Below, piece after piece: positions 1 to 7,892 of a DNA stretch of 64,000 nt; the first letter of the stretch is position 1; every line of letters begins with the position of its first letter. Source of the DNA: Nitrospira sp. GTDB lineage: Bacteria > Nitrospirota > Nitrospiria > Nitrospirales > Nitrospiraceae. The translations under genes were made by a program, and so were the position numbers. The notes below the pieces were generated by a model, which worked only from the letters and a program-made list of their open reading frames with translations, had not been told where the DNA came from and ran no database searches. The stretch spans positions 2,215,577-2,279,576 of the forward strand of contig CP092079.1 in assembly GCA_022226955.1 (NCBI GenBank). Reading direction: 5' to 3'.

Positions 1-136
1 CCGGGTAATCGCCCAACGGGTTCCCGACTTCGATGACCGGCTGCAACGCCGTCAACGCCAGGACCTTGTCGGCCACCGCCACCGCGGCCACCGTTCCCGC
101 AGAGACTTTCAAAAACTGTCTGCGTGACAAAAACAT
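1..136 (-). CDS. nxrA: nitrite oxidoreductase alpha subunit, N-terminal fragment (runs off window)
   Basis: Only the first 45 codons are in the window. They begin MFLSRRQFLK, a twin-arginine (Tat) export signal followed by a hydrophobic Ala/Val stretch, then a mature start EVGNPLGDYP. This matches my recollection of the Nitrospira NxrA N terminus. NxrA is the molybdopterin-containing catalytic subunit of nitrite oxidoreductase (nitrite to nitrate, DMSO reductase family), exposed to the periplasm in Nitrospira. The start is fixed by an AGGAGGTG ribosome site at 142-150, 7 bp upstream. A sigma-54-type promoter lies at 306-321. The catalytic domain is not visible, so another Tat-exported molybdoenzyme is possible, but the match and the Nitrospira context favour nxrA. 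Confidence 0.75.
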   Translation of the reverse strand, partial: MFLSRRQFLKVSAGTVAAVAVADKVLALTALQPVIEVGNPLGDYP

Positions 137-305
137 TGTGCCCACCTCCTAGTAAATTTGAATGACTGCGATGACTGCCGCTCACCTAATCAGGCCAGCC
201 GTTCACGCGTTCTTCTCACCTCCTTTCCTTCTTCTCCGACTCCCCTCCGGCGATGAATAAATTTCGGTCAGCACGAGGACAACGCTCGTGCTCAAATGCG
301 ATGTC

Positions 306-321
306 AGCAACTCTCATGCCC
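306..321 (-). promoter_or_regulatory. sigma-54 (-24/-12) promoter of nxrA
   Basis: The minus strand reads GGGCATGAGAGTTGCT. Against the consensus TGGCAYR-N4-TTGCW only the first base differs. The GG (-25/-24) and GC (-13/-12) dinucleotides have the exact 10-bp spacing sigma-54 requires. The predicted transcription start is near 295, giving a leader of about 158 nt before the nxrA ATG at 136. rpoN and a sigma-54 activator gene are both in this window. The assignment is by sequence pattern only. Confidence 0.65.
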
Positions 322-417
322 TTTGCCTGCTATATGTCGCGGCATGCGGAACTCACTGAAGGATCACCCGAAATGCCGGAATGAGCCGATCCTGCGTGGA
401 TTCACCTAAAGAATTGT

Positions 418-454
418 TTCGCGTTTAATCGCGAATATGGATCGAGAAACCGCG
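418..454. promoter_or_regulatory. candidate enhancer (upstream activating) site for nxrA
   Basis: A perfect inverted repeat TTCGCG-TTTAAT-CGCGAA at 418-435 contains the core CGCG-N6-CGCG (420-433). Twenty-one base pairs away, two helical turns, a degenerate copy at 441-454 matches 10 of 14 positions of the site at 1115-1128. The pair lies about 125-160 bp upstream of the predicted sigma-54 start, the usual place for enhancer-binding protein sites. The same core occurs twice upstream of the zinc-ribbon gene. Binding by the regulator at 1155-2711 is inferred. Confidence 0.5.
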
Positions 455-642
455 ACACAGCGCGGCGGCATCGAGGCAAAACAAGTTTCGATGAATATGC
501 GTTTGCCGCTAAAAACCTGGGGATTTGACTAGGATTTAGGAATGCCGAATGGACGCCGTCTCAGCGATGTTCTCGCGCGCATGCGGGAGCAGCGAAACAA
601 ACCGCGAGGGCACTGGTTCATGACATGGAGATGCGAGTCTAA

Positions 643-680
643 GGAGAGGCCGCAAGCGCAGCTGGCTTTCCGACCTCTCC
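643..680 (-). terminator. hairpin terminator after the zinc-ribbon gene
   Basis: Just past the stop codon at 682 the minus strand can form a 10-bp stem (GGAGAGGTCG with CGGCCTCTCC, one wobble pair) and then reads TTAG. The T-run is weak. It would separate the zinc-ribbon transcript from nxrA, consistent with nxrA having its own promoter. Confidence 0.5.
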
Positions 681-681
681 G

Positions 682-912
682 TTAATCTAGACATGACTCG
701 TACATTCTGACTCTCTCGCGCTGAGGTATCTTGCCAGGCCGGCCGCGCACGGCCGCCGTGCGCGGCAGACGGTTCATCCGTATGACAGGATCTTCTCTGT
801 AGCCGCAATTCACACATCGATACCCCTGCAATGAGAGCCATGCATTGTCATCATAGAAGCCCGTGGTGACGTCTTGGGAAATCAGCAATCCACCGCAACG
901 CGGACAGATCAT
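682..912 (-). CDS. small zinc-ribbon protein
   Basis: A 76-residue protein with two CxxC pairs (CPRC near residue 4, CVNC near residue 36), the arrangement of a single zinc ribbon, followed by a basic tail. I do not recognise a named family; similar small ribbon proteins are often nucleic-acid or protein binding. The second in-frame ATG at 912 is chosen because an AAGGAG site lies 6 nt upstream; the longer form would begin at 960. A near-perfect sigma-54 promoter lies at 961-976 and paired palindromes at 1085-1128, so the gene appears to be a single-gene unit under the same kind of control as nxrA. That link suggests a role in nitrite oxidation or its regulation, but no function can be assigned. 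Confidence 0.6.
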   Translation of the reverse strand: MICPRCGGLLISQDVTTGFYDDNAWLSLQGYRCVNCGYREDPVIRMNRLPRTAAVRGRPGKIPQRERVRMYESCLD

Positions 913-960
913 GGCCATCTCCTTCTCGACAGCGATATTTTTCTTGTGCAGGCCTGGCAT

Positions 961-976
961 CGCAAGCTAGATGCCA
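961..976 (-). promoter_or_regulatory. sigma-54 promoter of the zinc-ribbon gene
   Basis: The minus strand reads TGGCATCTAGCTTGCG, with TGGCAT and TTGC in exact -24/-12 spacing. The predicted start near 950 leaves a leader of about 38 nt before the ATG at 912. This is the best sigma-54 match seen in the window. Confidence 0.7.
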
Positions 977-1084
977 GGAAAGGCTAGAGCGCCGCGTTCG
1001 ATTGGAACCTGCGCGATTGCGGAGACTTAGAGCTGAATGTCGATTCATTGGCGCGGCACACTGACACTACGCCGCATTGCCGAA

Positions 1085-1128
1085 CGCGAGAGTTCGCGAT
1101 TTATGCCGAGGGGCCGCGAGAACTCGCG
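1085..1128. promoter_or_regulatory. paired palindromic sites CGCG-N6-CGCG (candidate enhancers)
   Basis: Two 14-bp inverted repeats, CGCGAGAGTTCGCG (1085-1098) and CGCGAGAACTCGCG (1115-1128), start exactly 30 bp apart, about three helical turns. They lie about 135-180 bp upstream of the predicted sigma-54 start near 950, and also just after the stop codon of the regulator gene at 1155. They fit tandem operator half-sites for an enhancer-binding protein. They could instead be small hairpins in the regulator's 3' end. Confidence 0.5.
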
Positions 1129-1154
1129 ACAAGAAGGAGTGCGCGCTGCGAGCA

Positions 1155-2711
1155 TTATGACGGATGAGGATCTTCGAGAGGCGCGAGAGACGTGGGACGG
1201 GACAGGCCTAGCTTTTTCATTCGACTGCGCAACGTGCTGGGATTGATCCCCAATCGGTTTGCCGCGCCAAGTGGACCGTAAATTCTCCATCCAGCCTGTT
1301 CGAGGGTCTGGTGGATATGATGCCGCGCAGAATCCTGCACGGGCGAGGATGGCACCGCGGCCGAGGCCTGTCTCCAAGAAGGAACCACCACGCGCTCGTC
1401 GATTGCAACCAGATGCGTCGGCGCAAGGATCGTCGCTCGCTCAATCACATTTTGAAGCTCGCGGATATTTCCCGGCCAGTCGTATTGCGTCAATCGCTCC
1501 AATGCCATGTCGTCGAACACGACATGGCCACGATTAAGCTTCACCCTGCAGAGCTGGAGAAAATGCTGAGCGAGAAGGGGAATGTCCTCGCTACGATCCC
1601 GCAAAGGAGGAAGCACGATTGGAAACACCGTCAGACGATAATAGAGATCCGCCCGAAACCGTCCATCCGCTACGGCTTGAGCCAGATCCACATTCGTCGC
1701 GGCGATGAAACGCACATCCACGGGAACCGACTTGGCCCCTCCAACCCGGTCGACTTGATTATCTTCCAATACGCGGAGCAGTTTGGCCTGAATCTCTAAC
1801 GGCATCTCTCCGATCTCGTCGAGGAAGAGCGTGCCCTCATGAGCAAGTTCGAACCGGCCCTGATGCCGCTGAACCGCTCCCGTAAAGGCGCCGCGTTCAT
1901 GCCCGAACAATTCACTCTCCACCAGCCCACTCGGCAGCGCCGCGCAATTGAGCCGGATAAACGGTTTGTTGCATCGCGGACTGCGTTCATGGATCGCCCG
2001 CGCGACCAACTCTTTCCCGGTGCCGGTCTCCCCCATGATCAACACCGTCGTAGGAGTGGCGGCCACGGCCTGAATCTGCGCCAGCACCTTGCTGAGGCCC
2101 TCGCTTTTGCCAACCAAAAGCCCGAAGTTGCGATCCTGCTTAATCTCCTCGGTGAGATAGGCATTCTGCTTGGCCAGCTGCTGACTCAACCGAGCCAGCT
2201 GCTCATAGGCCTGCACGTTCTCAATCGCCAGCGCAACTTGGATCGCAACCTGCCGCAGAAACTCCAGCATCTCGGCATCCAGCTCGCCCGAATCCACGCT
2301 TCCGATATTGAGGGTGCCCAAACAGTTTCCGCGCGCCAGCAGCGGAAGGTTGACCATCCGGCCAAGCCCTTCTTCCGCATAATATCGATCTTCGAGAAAC
2401 ACCTGCTGCTGTTGCAGATGCGGACGCACATGGACCTCGCGGTGGTCATAGACCCAGCCCACCGCGCTGCCGGTCCTTGGAATCACGGTGCCGCGCTGAA
2501 GCACCAGCTTCGGCATGTTGGTTTCAAGCGCGTGAAATCTGAAGCCATCTTCTTCGGGTGTATACAGCAAGACGCCGGCTCGTTCCCACGACACCACCTC
2601 TTTGATGCATTCAGCACAGGTTTGCCAAAGACTATCCATCTCGCGCTGCGAGTTCAGCACATTCGAGACTTCAAGCAAGGCGTGATACCGACGATGGATT
2701 GCAGTCATCAC
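1155..2711 (-). CDS. sigma-54-dependent transcriptional activator, GAF-AAA-Fis type
   Basis: A 518-residue enhancer-binding protein. Residues about 15-170 form a GAF sensory domain, followed by a coiled linker (165-195). The AAA+ domain has Walker A GETGTGKE at 227-234, the sigma-54 contact loop GAFTGA at 274-279 and Walker B FLDE at 296-299. The C terminus carries a Fis-type helix-turn-helix (GAANRLGINPSTLRSRM) resembling FhlA/NorR. Such proteins hydrolyse ATP to open sigma-54 promoters. No receiver domain is present, so a small molecule is probably sensed by the GAF domain. It is transcribed toward the zinc-ribbon gene and nxrA, both of which have sigma-54 promoters, so these are its likely targets. 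The ligand is unknown; nitrite or a redox/NO signal would be guesses. Confidence 0.9.
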   Translation of the reverse strand: MMTAIHRRYHALLEVSNVLNSQREMDSLWQTCAECIKEVVSWERAGVLLYTPEEDGFRFHALETNMPKLVLQRGTVIPRTGSAVGWVYDHREVHVRPHLQQQQVFLEDRYYAEEGLGRMVNLPLLARGNCLGTLNIGSVDSGELDAEMLEFLRQVAIQVALAIENVQAYEQLARLSQQLAKQNAYLTEEIKQDRNFGLLVGKSEGLSKVLAQIQAVAATPTTVLIMGETGTGKELVARAIHERSPRCNKPFIRLNCAALPSGLVESELFGHERGAFTGAVQRHQGRFELAHEGTLFLDEIGEMPLEIQAKLLRVLEDNQVDRVGGAKSVPVDVRFIAATNVDLAQAVADGRFRADLYYRLTVFPIVLPPLRDRSEDIPLLAQHFLQLCRVKLNRGHVVFDDMALERLTQYDWPGNIRELQNVIERATILAPTHLVAIDERVVVPSWRQASAAVPSSPVQDSARHHIHQTLEQAGWRIYGPLGAANRLGINPSTLRSRMKKLGLSRPTSLAPLEDPHPS

Positions 2712-3004
2712 GACCAGACCTCATGTTGAAAAATATGTCGCATCCAGAGATCGGGATCGCGCAAGACCTACCAAGGCCTACATAGTCAGACGCCCCCACC
2801 ACGTAGCACGCAATATTCTTGCCGCAGACATTCCCCTGTGAGCCTCGAGAGATCACACTCCAACTATAGCGTCAAACCTGCGCTGCGTGCGTCGACACCG
2901 ACGAAGCCATCCACACGCATCCATCGTGTCCGGATAGCACAATAGACTTCTGGGCAGAATGTCAGCGAGCGCACTGTGCGGAGTCGCTCACCTTGCGATT
3001 CCTG
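2712..3004. other. non-coding gap before the sigma-54 activator
   Basis: About 290 bp between the 3' end of the hypothetical gene at 3005 and the activator start. It should hold the activator promoter. A TATAGT hexamer occurs on the minus strand near 2868 but I could not pair it with a good -35. No ORF, repeat or clear hairpin was recognised. Confidence 0.3.
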
Positions 3005-3562
3005 CTACCGCAGTCGCACGCGAATAGTTTTGTCAATCTTGGCCACTTCATTCAGCGGAGAATACGCATAGCCCAGCTTCATGGATTGCAAGTTGGCCAG
3101 TTGTTCTTTCTGCGCCGAGATCGGCCCGATTCGCAGAAACAGGGTCGTCGTGTCGTCACCGCCAGGACGGAGATGCGCCGGCAAGAATATGGTCTTCTCG
3201 ATCGGCTCCCATTCAAGAACAAGATCGGACATCATTCCGGTGTCCCGCTTCACCTTCTGTCCAATCTCCAATGGCACCGCGGGAGAATTGGGCAGGCTGA
3301 AGGCCTCAAGATAAATGCCGTGCTCACTGACGTTCCGAATCGTCAGTTCAACCACGTAATAGTCGTTCTCCCGCTGACTTGAGACAATTTGAATGAACAA
3401 CCCGGTATTGCCCAAATAGGCCTTGTACATCGCACTTCCCACCGCAGGCCCGAACTTCTCGAACAGCGCCGCCATTCCTTCAATAATCGGCCCTTCCAAC
3501 CCGGTGAGTGCCTTTGGACTTTTACCTGCACTTCCTGGCGATGCCGCTTTTGCTCTGGTCAT
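3005..3562 (-). CDS. conserved hypothetical protein
   Basis: A 185-residue protein without signal peptide or membrane segment. The first 20 residues are rich in Lys, Ala and Ser and look disordered. The middle alternates hydrophobic residues in a beta-sandwich-like pattern (YYVVELTIRNVSEHGIYLE), then a proline/glycine-rich loop (PAHLRPGGDD) and a basic end. I do not recognise the family. The pattern of a strand containing NVSEHGI resembles carbohydrate-binding or immunoglobulin-like folds, but this is weak. The start has a GGAGG site about 6 nt upstream. It stands alone between the sigma-54 activator and a divergent membrane protein. Confidence 0.6.
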   Translation of the reverse strand: MTRAKAASPGSAGKSPKALTGLEGPIIEGMAALFEKFGPAVGSAMYKAYLGNTGLFIQIVSSQRENDYYVVELTIRNVSEHGIYLEAFSLPNSPAVPLEIGQKVKRDTGMMSDLVLEWEPIEKTIFLPAHLRPGGDDTTTLFLRIGPISAQKEQLANLQSMKLGYAYSPLNEVAKIDKTIRVRLR

Positions 3563-3808
3563 GCTTCCCTCCTTTGCCTATCGACTCGACTCTGTCCATT
3601 ACTCCGCTTCAGGGCAACACTCGATTCGCGATGACCAAAACAATGCCACGCTAATTTCTCAAAACACAACAGCGCGAAAACACTACCTGAGACAAGACCC
3701 TGTTCGGATGTCAGCAGCGGTCCGTGCGGCAGCCCATTGAAGCGACGATCCCTGCTTGTGCCCTTGCGGCAATTTCCCTTCTCAATGGTCTGATTTCCAA
3801 TTTCGCCC

Positions 3809-3814
3809 TATAAT
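3809..3814 (+). promoter_or_regulatory. -10 element upstream of the DUF2157 gene
   Basis: A perfect TATAAT lies about 45 bp before the ATG at 3860; the -35 region is poor (TGGTCT at 17 bp). The rest of the 3563-3859 gap shows no other structure I could recognise. Confidence 0.4.
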
Positions 3815-3859
3815 TCCATTCATCCGAATCGCTCTGCGCTCCACCAGTATGAGGACGAC

Positions 3860-4903
3860 ATGAAGCTCCCGCGCAAACAAGCCGCCGTGGTCCGCGACGT
3901 CATTGAGCAATGGAAACAGGACGGGGTGATCCCGGAAGCGCAGGCAGCAACGCTGGCTGCCACTATCGACGTGCAATACTTCGACTGGCGGAAGCTGGCC
4001 AAATATTCGTTCTGGATCGCGCTGTTTTCGATCGTTTCCTCGGTGAGTGCGGCGCTCTCCGATCGCTGGCTGAGGGGTCTCCTTCAACAACTGTTCAACC
4101 TGCCTCCGATTGCCCGATGCGCGATGCTCGCCGCCGCCTCAGCCGGACTCTATCGATGGGGGCTTGCCAGACACGAACAGGCGCCAGAAAAAATCTATCG
4201 CAACGAAGCCATTTTCTTTTTGGGCATGCTGGCCACAGCCGGCGCCATCGCTCAACTCGGCGTCCTGTTCGATACCGGCAGCGGGCACTTCTCTATTCTG
4301 CTGCTACTTTCATTTTTGGTCTATGCCGTCCTGGGTCTGTGGCTTGAGTCCAATCTGATCTGGGTTTTTTCGCTAGCCTCCCTCGGCGGCTGGATGGGCA
4401 CCGAAACCGGTTACCTGTCTGGCTGGGGCGCGTATTACCTTGGCATGAACTATCCGCTGCGCTTCGTCCTCTTCGGAGGACTGTTGACCGCCTGCGCGCT
4501 CTCGCTGGAAACGCACCTACTCGGGCAGCGCTTCTTCCGCAGCACGCTGGCGACAGGATTGCTCTACCTCTTCATCGCCCTTTGGATCATGTCGATCTTC
4601 GGCAACTACGGCGACCTCCCCGCCTGGGGACGGGTGAAACAAATCGAACTGTTTCACTGGTCGCTCCTCTTCGCCGCCGTGGCAGGCTGGGCCATCTATT
4701 ACGGGTTGCGGTACGACAACGACATGACGAAAGGGTTCGGTCTGACGTTTCTCGGCATCAACCTTTACACCCGCTACTTCGAATTGTTCTGGAACAGTCT
4801 GCACAAAGCCGTCTTCTTCGCCGTCCTGGCCATGAGCTTCTGGTACATTGGCAGCAAAGCCGAGACGATCTGGAACCTGGGGAAAAGAGACTACGGGTCA
4901 TGA
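3860..4903 (+). CDS. DUF2157 family integral membrane protein
   Basis: A 347-residue polytopic protein. A soluble N-terminal helix-turn region (residues 1-45, VIEQWKQDGVIPEAQA) is typical of the DUF2157 domain. It is followed by about nine hydrophobic segments, among them WIALFSIVSSVSAAL, IFFLGMLATAGAIAQL and FSILLLLSFLVYAVLGLWL. Family members are inner-membrane proteins of unknown function. A GAGGA site precedes the ATG and TATAAT is at 3809-3814. It converges on the CBS-domain gene and a strong hairpin lies between them. It is one of few plus-strand genes here. Confidence 0.75.
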   Translation: MKLPRKQAAVVRDVIEQWKQDGVIPEAQAATLAATIDVQYFDWRKLAKYSFWIALFSIVSSVSAALSDRWLRGLLQQLFNLPPIARCAMLAAASAGLYRWGLARHEQAPEKIYRNEAIFFLGMLATAGAIAQLGVLFDTGSGHFSILLLLSFLVYAVLGLWLESNLIWVFSLASLGGWMGTETGYLSGWGAYYLGMNYPLRFVLFGGLLTACALSLETHLLGQRFFRSTLATGLLYLFIALWIMSIFGNYGDLPAWGRVKQIELFHWSLLFAAVAGWAIYYGLRYDNDMTKGFGLTFLGINLYTRYFELFWNSLHKAVFFAVLAMSFWYIGSKAETIWNLGKRDYGS

Positions 4904-5123
4904 GGGAACGATGGCGGGATTAATGCGCTGACAGCCTGGCAAGCAGCACTGGGTCGTGACCGCCGGTTCGATGGGCTCAGCCGGTTTCATTTGCAGCGAG
5001 CTTTTCAGCGCACATTCGGCCCTTTCCCCGAAAGCATACCAAGGCGGCGCGCGCATTGATCGTGTCGTGCGGGAAGACGACGCCCCGTCTGGTTACCGCT
5101 GGGGGCTAGAGAGAAAGACCGGG

Positions 5124-5153
5124 CTCCTTGCGCTCGAACGCGAGCGCAAGGAG
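5124..5153. terminator. bidirectional hairpin between convergent genes
   Basis: Perfect 13-bp stem (CTCCTTGCGCTCG / CGAGCGCAAGGAG) with a 4-nt loop AACG, just past the CBS-domain stop at 5160 and about 220 bp past the DUF2157 stop. On the minus strand a T-rich stretch follows, so it probably ends transcription from the CBS-domain side and may serve both. The gap 4904-5123 otherwise holds nothing convincing. Confidence 0.65.
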
Positions 5154-5159
5154 GTCTGA

Positions 5160-5933
5160 CTAGGCAGGATCCCGATCCATAAAGGCACGCACTAAATCCG
5201 ATACAGACAGCACGCCGATGACGGTGCTATCGGCGGTCACCGGCAAATGCCGGATGCCCTGCTTTTTCATGATGGCCACCGCCGCGGACAACGGCTCGTC
5301 TTCCTCAATCGCACTAAACGATTTGCTCATGCAGGCCGACACCGCCGTCGTGTTCGGATCGAGTCCTTTCGCCACGACTTTCCGGCTGAGGTCCGCATCG
5401 GTGATGATTCCGATATAGCGGGAACCGTCGTCCACCATCAATGATCCGACTTTATGCTTCAGCAACAGCTTTCCCGCTTCCTTGACCGTCGCCGCGCGGT
5501 GGATGCTCCGCACATCGTGCGACATATAGGTTTCCACCGTTGCGCGCAACCGCCCCTTCCCGTTTTTGCTACTGTCCCGCTGCGCCTGCAACCGCCGGCG
5601 CTGCTCTAGATCGGCCAGACAGCCGGCCAGCACTTGGCGGCGCTGCTGAAGCGTTTCCCTCTCGACATCGTGCATGCCGCTTTCCTGCGCCTCTTCCGGA
5701 AGCATGACCGATTCCCCGCTCTTGGCATAGAAGTAGGCCTCCGCCTCTTCCGAAGCGGCGCCGAACACCTGTCCAATAAGATCTTCCGCCGCCTCGTCGA
5801 AGTCTTCCAACGACGCAGTCCCCCGCTTGCGCGAGAGAAACGGCTGGAACTTCACCAGCATCTGCTTGACCCGTTCAATATAGCGATCGAGAATATCGGT
5901 GCGCGTGAGGCCTGTGCGAACTCGTTTTGGCAT
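5160..5933 (-). CDS. tandem CBS-domain protein
   Basis: A 257-residue soluble protein. The N-terminal 120 residues are charged and helical. The C-terminal part holds two CBS motifs: residues about 130-185 (VETYMSHDVRSI ... VGSLMVDDG) and about 195-250 (VSACMSKSFSAI ... IRHLPVTADS). CBS pairs bind adenine nucleotides and usually regulate partner activity; the partner is unknown. The ATG at 5933 is chosen because GGAGG lies about 9 nt upstream; an upstream ATG at 5972 lacks a good site. It follows nirA by about 70 bp on the same strand and may be the last gene of that operon. Confidence 0.8.
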   Translation of the reverse strand: MPKRVRTGLTRTDILDRYIERVKQMLVKFQPFLSRKRGTASLEDFDEAAEDLIGQVFGAASEEAEAYFYAKSGESVMLPEEAQESGMHDVERETLQQRRQVLAGCLADLEQRRRLQAQRDSSKNGKGRLRATVETYMSHDVRSIHRAATVKEAGKLLLKHKVGSLMVDDGSRYIGIITDADLSRKVVAKGLDPNTTAVSACMSKSFSAIEEDEPLSAAVAIMKKQGIRHLPVTADSTVIGVLSVSDLVRAFMDRDPA

Positions 5934-6001
5934 ATGCTCCCTCCTCCATGTATAGGCCCGAGGATATCCCATGCGCAGCGCCGCCTCAAGCGCCCCGCCG
6001 C

Positions 6002-7564
6002 CTAGGCGGCAGGCGAAATATTCGCTTCCTTTCCCACCCCCACTTTTCTGGCGCCCCCGCCACGAACACGATGCATCTTCTCCCGCGTGTGATAGGGCAA
6101 CAGGCCTTCAAGCACCGCCGGCAGTTTGTCGCAGGGCACATCTTCCATAATCTTCAGCGCCAGCTTCGGATCGGGCCCCGAGCGGCCGCCGACGTAGATA
6201 TCGACCGCTTCGACGACTTTCCCGTCGATCTTGGCTTTCTTCCCCAACAGCCCCACATCGGCGACCAGATGATTGCCGCAACTGGCCGGACAGCCGGACC
6301 AATGCATCGTAATCGGCTTGAGCGAGCCGCCCAGCCGCCCCTCCAACGCCTTCGCTACCGCGACCGCCCGCCCTTTGCTTTCGATGACCGCCAGATTGCA
6401 ATAGTCGCTGCCGACACAACTCACCAGTCCCTTGTAGAGCGCGGAGGGGTTGTACGCGAATTGCTTCAAGAGCGGCTCATTCGCCAAATCTCCGACCGTT
6501 CGATCGCTGATATTGGAGATGATCAAGGCTTGGCCTGGAGTAATCCGGATCTCCCCAGTGCCGTACTTCTCCGACAGACTCAGGATCTTGAGCAGATCCG
6601 CCGCCTTGATCCGCCCCACGAGCACTTTGAGCCCGGCGTAGTTCATCCCCTGTTGCCGTTGACGGAAGATGCCGACATGGTCTTGCTCTCCGGTTTTCCT
6701 GGCATCGATGCCGGCCGACGCAAGCCGTTTGCCTATACGGGTTTCGACCTCGGCGCGAAATCTGGCCTCGCCCCATTCCTCGATTAAGAACGCCAAACGA
6801 GCTTGCGTGCGGCTCTCCCGCGGTCCATGATCGCGGAAGATTGTCAGAATGGCCCGGCAGACCTCCAGCGCCTCGGCCGGAGTGACGAACACATCCAGCG
6901 GCGTGGCAATTCGGTACCCACCCGATCCTAGTTTTCCACCGACGAGCACATTGAATCCCGCGCAGCGATCATGTCCCAGATCGTAATGCGCCGGCACGAG
7001 CGCGAGGTCCTGCGTCTCCATGTGCACGCAGTTGTGCGGGCAGCCAGTGACCGCCACGTTGAGCTTTCTCGGCAGATTGGAATAAGCCGGGTTGCCGAGA
7101 ATCTCCTCGTTGATCGCCCGCACCAGCGCCGTCGTCTCCACTACCTCGTCCGGGTTGAGCCCCGCCACCGCGCAGGTCATGACATTGCGAACGTTGTCCA
7201 TGCCCGTTTGTATGGACGTCAGTCCTACCTCGTCCATTTTCGCGAACACCGCCGGCACATCCTCGATCTTGATATTCCGGAGCTGGAGCTGCTGTCTGGT
7301 AGTCAAATCCAGCACGCCGTTCCCGTACGTCGAGGCGATGTCCGCCAGCGCCCGCAGCTGATACGTGGAAGTCTGTCCGCCGGGAATCCGCACCCGGACC
7401 ATAAACAGCCCGGGTGTCGGATTGCGCAGAAAGAGGCCATACCACTTAAGCCGCTGGATATCGGCCTCAGGAATCGATTCCCACCCGGTCGTCGCATAGT
7501 GGGCAATCATCTCCCGCACGGCCAATCCATCCCGCTCAGTCTTTATCGCCTCTATCTTGTTCAT
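6002..7564 (-). CDS. nirA: ferredoxin-dependent assimilatory nitrite reductase
   Basis: A 520-residue nitrite/sulfite reductase family protein, which reduces nitrite to ammonium with six electrons at a sirohaem coupled to a [4Fe-4S] cluster. Two ferredoxin-like repeats are seen (LTTRQQLQLRNI in the first, ITPGQALIISNI in the second). The cluster/sirohaem cysteines occur as CVGSDYC and, further on, SGCPASC in the C-terminal third; TGCPHNCVH is seen mid-protein. The start at 7564 (MNKIEAIK) has GAGGAG 7 nt upstream; the ORF can extend to a GTG at 7577. It follows a formate/nitrite channel, cynS and a small gene, so the operon imports nitrite or cyanate and yields ammonium for glnA. A sulfite reductase is the alternative, made unlikely by context. 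Confidence 0.88.
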   Translation of the reverse strand: MNKIEAIKTERDGLAVREMIAHYATTGWESIPEADIQRLKWYGLFLRNPTPGLFMVRVRIPGGQTSTYQLRALADIASTYGNGVLDLTTRQQLQLRNIKIEDVPAVFAKMDEVGLTSIQTGMDNVRNVMTCAVAGLNPDEVVETTALVRAINEEILGNPAYSNLPRKLNVAVTGCPHNCVHMETQDLALVPAHYDLGHDRCAGFNVLVGGKLGSGGYRIATPLDVFVTPAEALEVCRAILTIFRDHGPRESRTQARLAFLIEEWGEARFRAEVETRIGKRLASAGIDARKTGEQDHVGIFRQRQQGMNYAGLKVLVGRIKAADLLKILSLSEKYGTGEIRITPGQALIISNISDRTVGDLANEPLLKQFAYNPSALYKGLVSCVGSDYCNLAVIESKGRAVAVAKALEGRLGGSLKPITMHWSGCPASCGNHLVADVGLLGKKAKIDGKVVEAVDIYVGGRSGPDPKLALKIMEDVPCDKLPAVLEGLLPYHTREKMHRVRGGGARKVGVGKEANISPAA

Positions 7565-7582
7565 CCCCATACTCCTCACAGT

Positions 7583-7804
7583 CTAATGAATGAGCTCCAC
7601 GCGATACCCGGTTTTCCCCGGCCGCAACCGCACGATCCCCGCCCGGCTCCAACGATCGACCGTCAGAAACACTTGCGCAAAACAATCTCCCGGAAGCACA
7701 TCGGCCAGGTCATCGAGCGCGAGCGGACTCCCGACGCGCAACAGGCCCAACAGAGTCTTCTCCAGTTCGACAGCCCCTCGGACATCTGTTCGTTGTGTCG
7801 CCAT
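7583..7804 (-). CDS. small hypothetical protein, winged-helix-like
   Basis: A 73-residue protein in the gap between cynS and nirA. Its pattern (LEKTLLGLLRVGSPLALDDLADVLPG, then a beta-like RLRPGKTGYRVELI) resembles a compact winged helix with a C-terminal beta hairpin. I do not recognise a named family. A GGAGGAGG-type site precedes the ATG and the stop lies 18 bp before nirA, so it is translated as part of the operon. It could regulate or assist NirA, but this is only context. Confidence 0.6.
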   Translation of the reverse strand: MATQRTDVRGAVELEKTLLGLLRVGSPLALDDLADVLPGDCFAQVFLTVDRWSRAGIVRLRPGKTGYRVELIH

Positions 7805-7892
7805 CGCCTCCTCCTTTCTCTCTCCGATACCCTACCGTTCGCGTCCGGCACATTCCCATTCGGCGCCCCGGACGCCGGCGCCATATCTCCCG

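Noticed and set aside
1839..2729. 296-residue plus-strand open frame
   Set aside because: Antisense to the sigma-54 activator, whose motifs are intact.
4956..5159. 67-residue plus-strand open frame
   Set aside because: Spans the 13-bp terminator hairpin at 5124-5153 and has no ribosome site or protein-like pattern.
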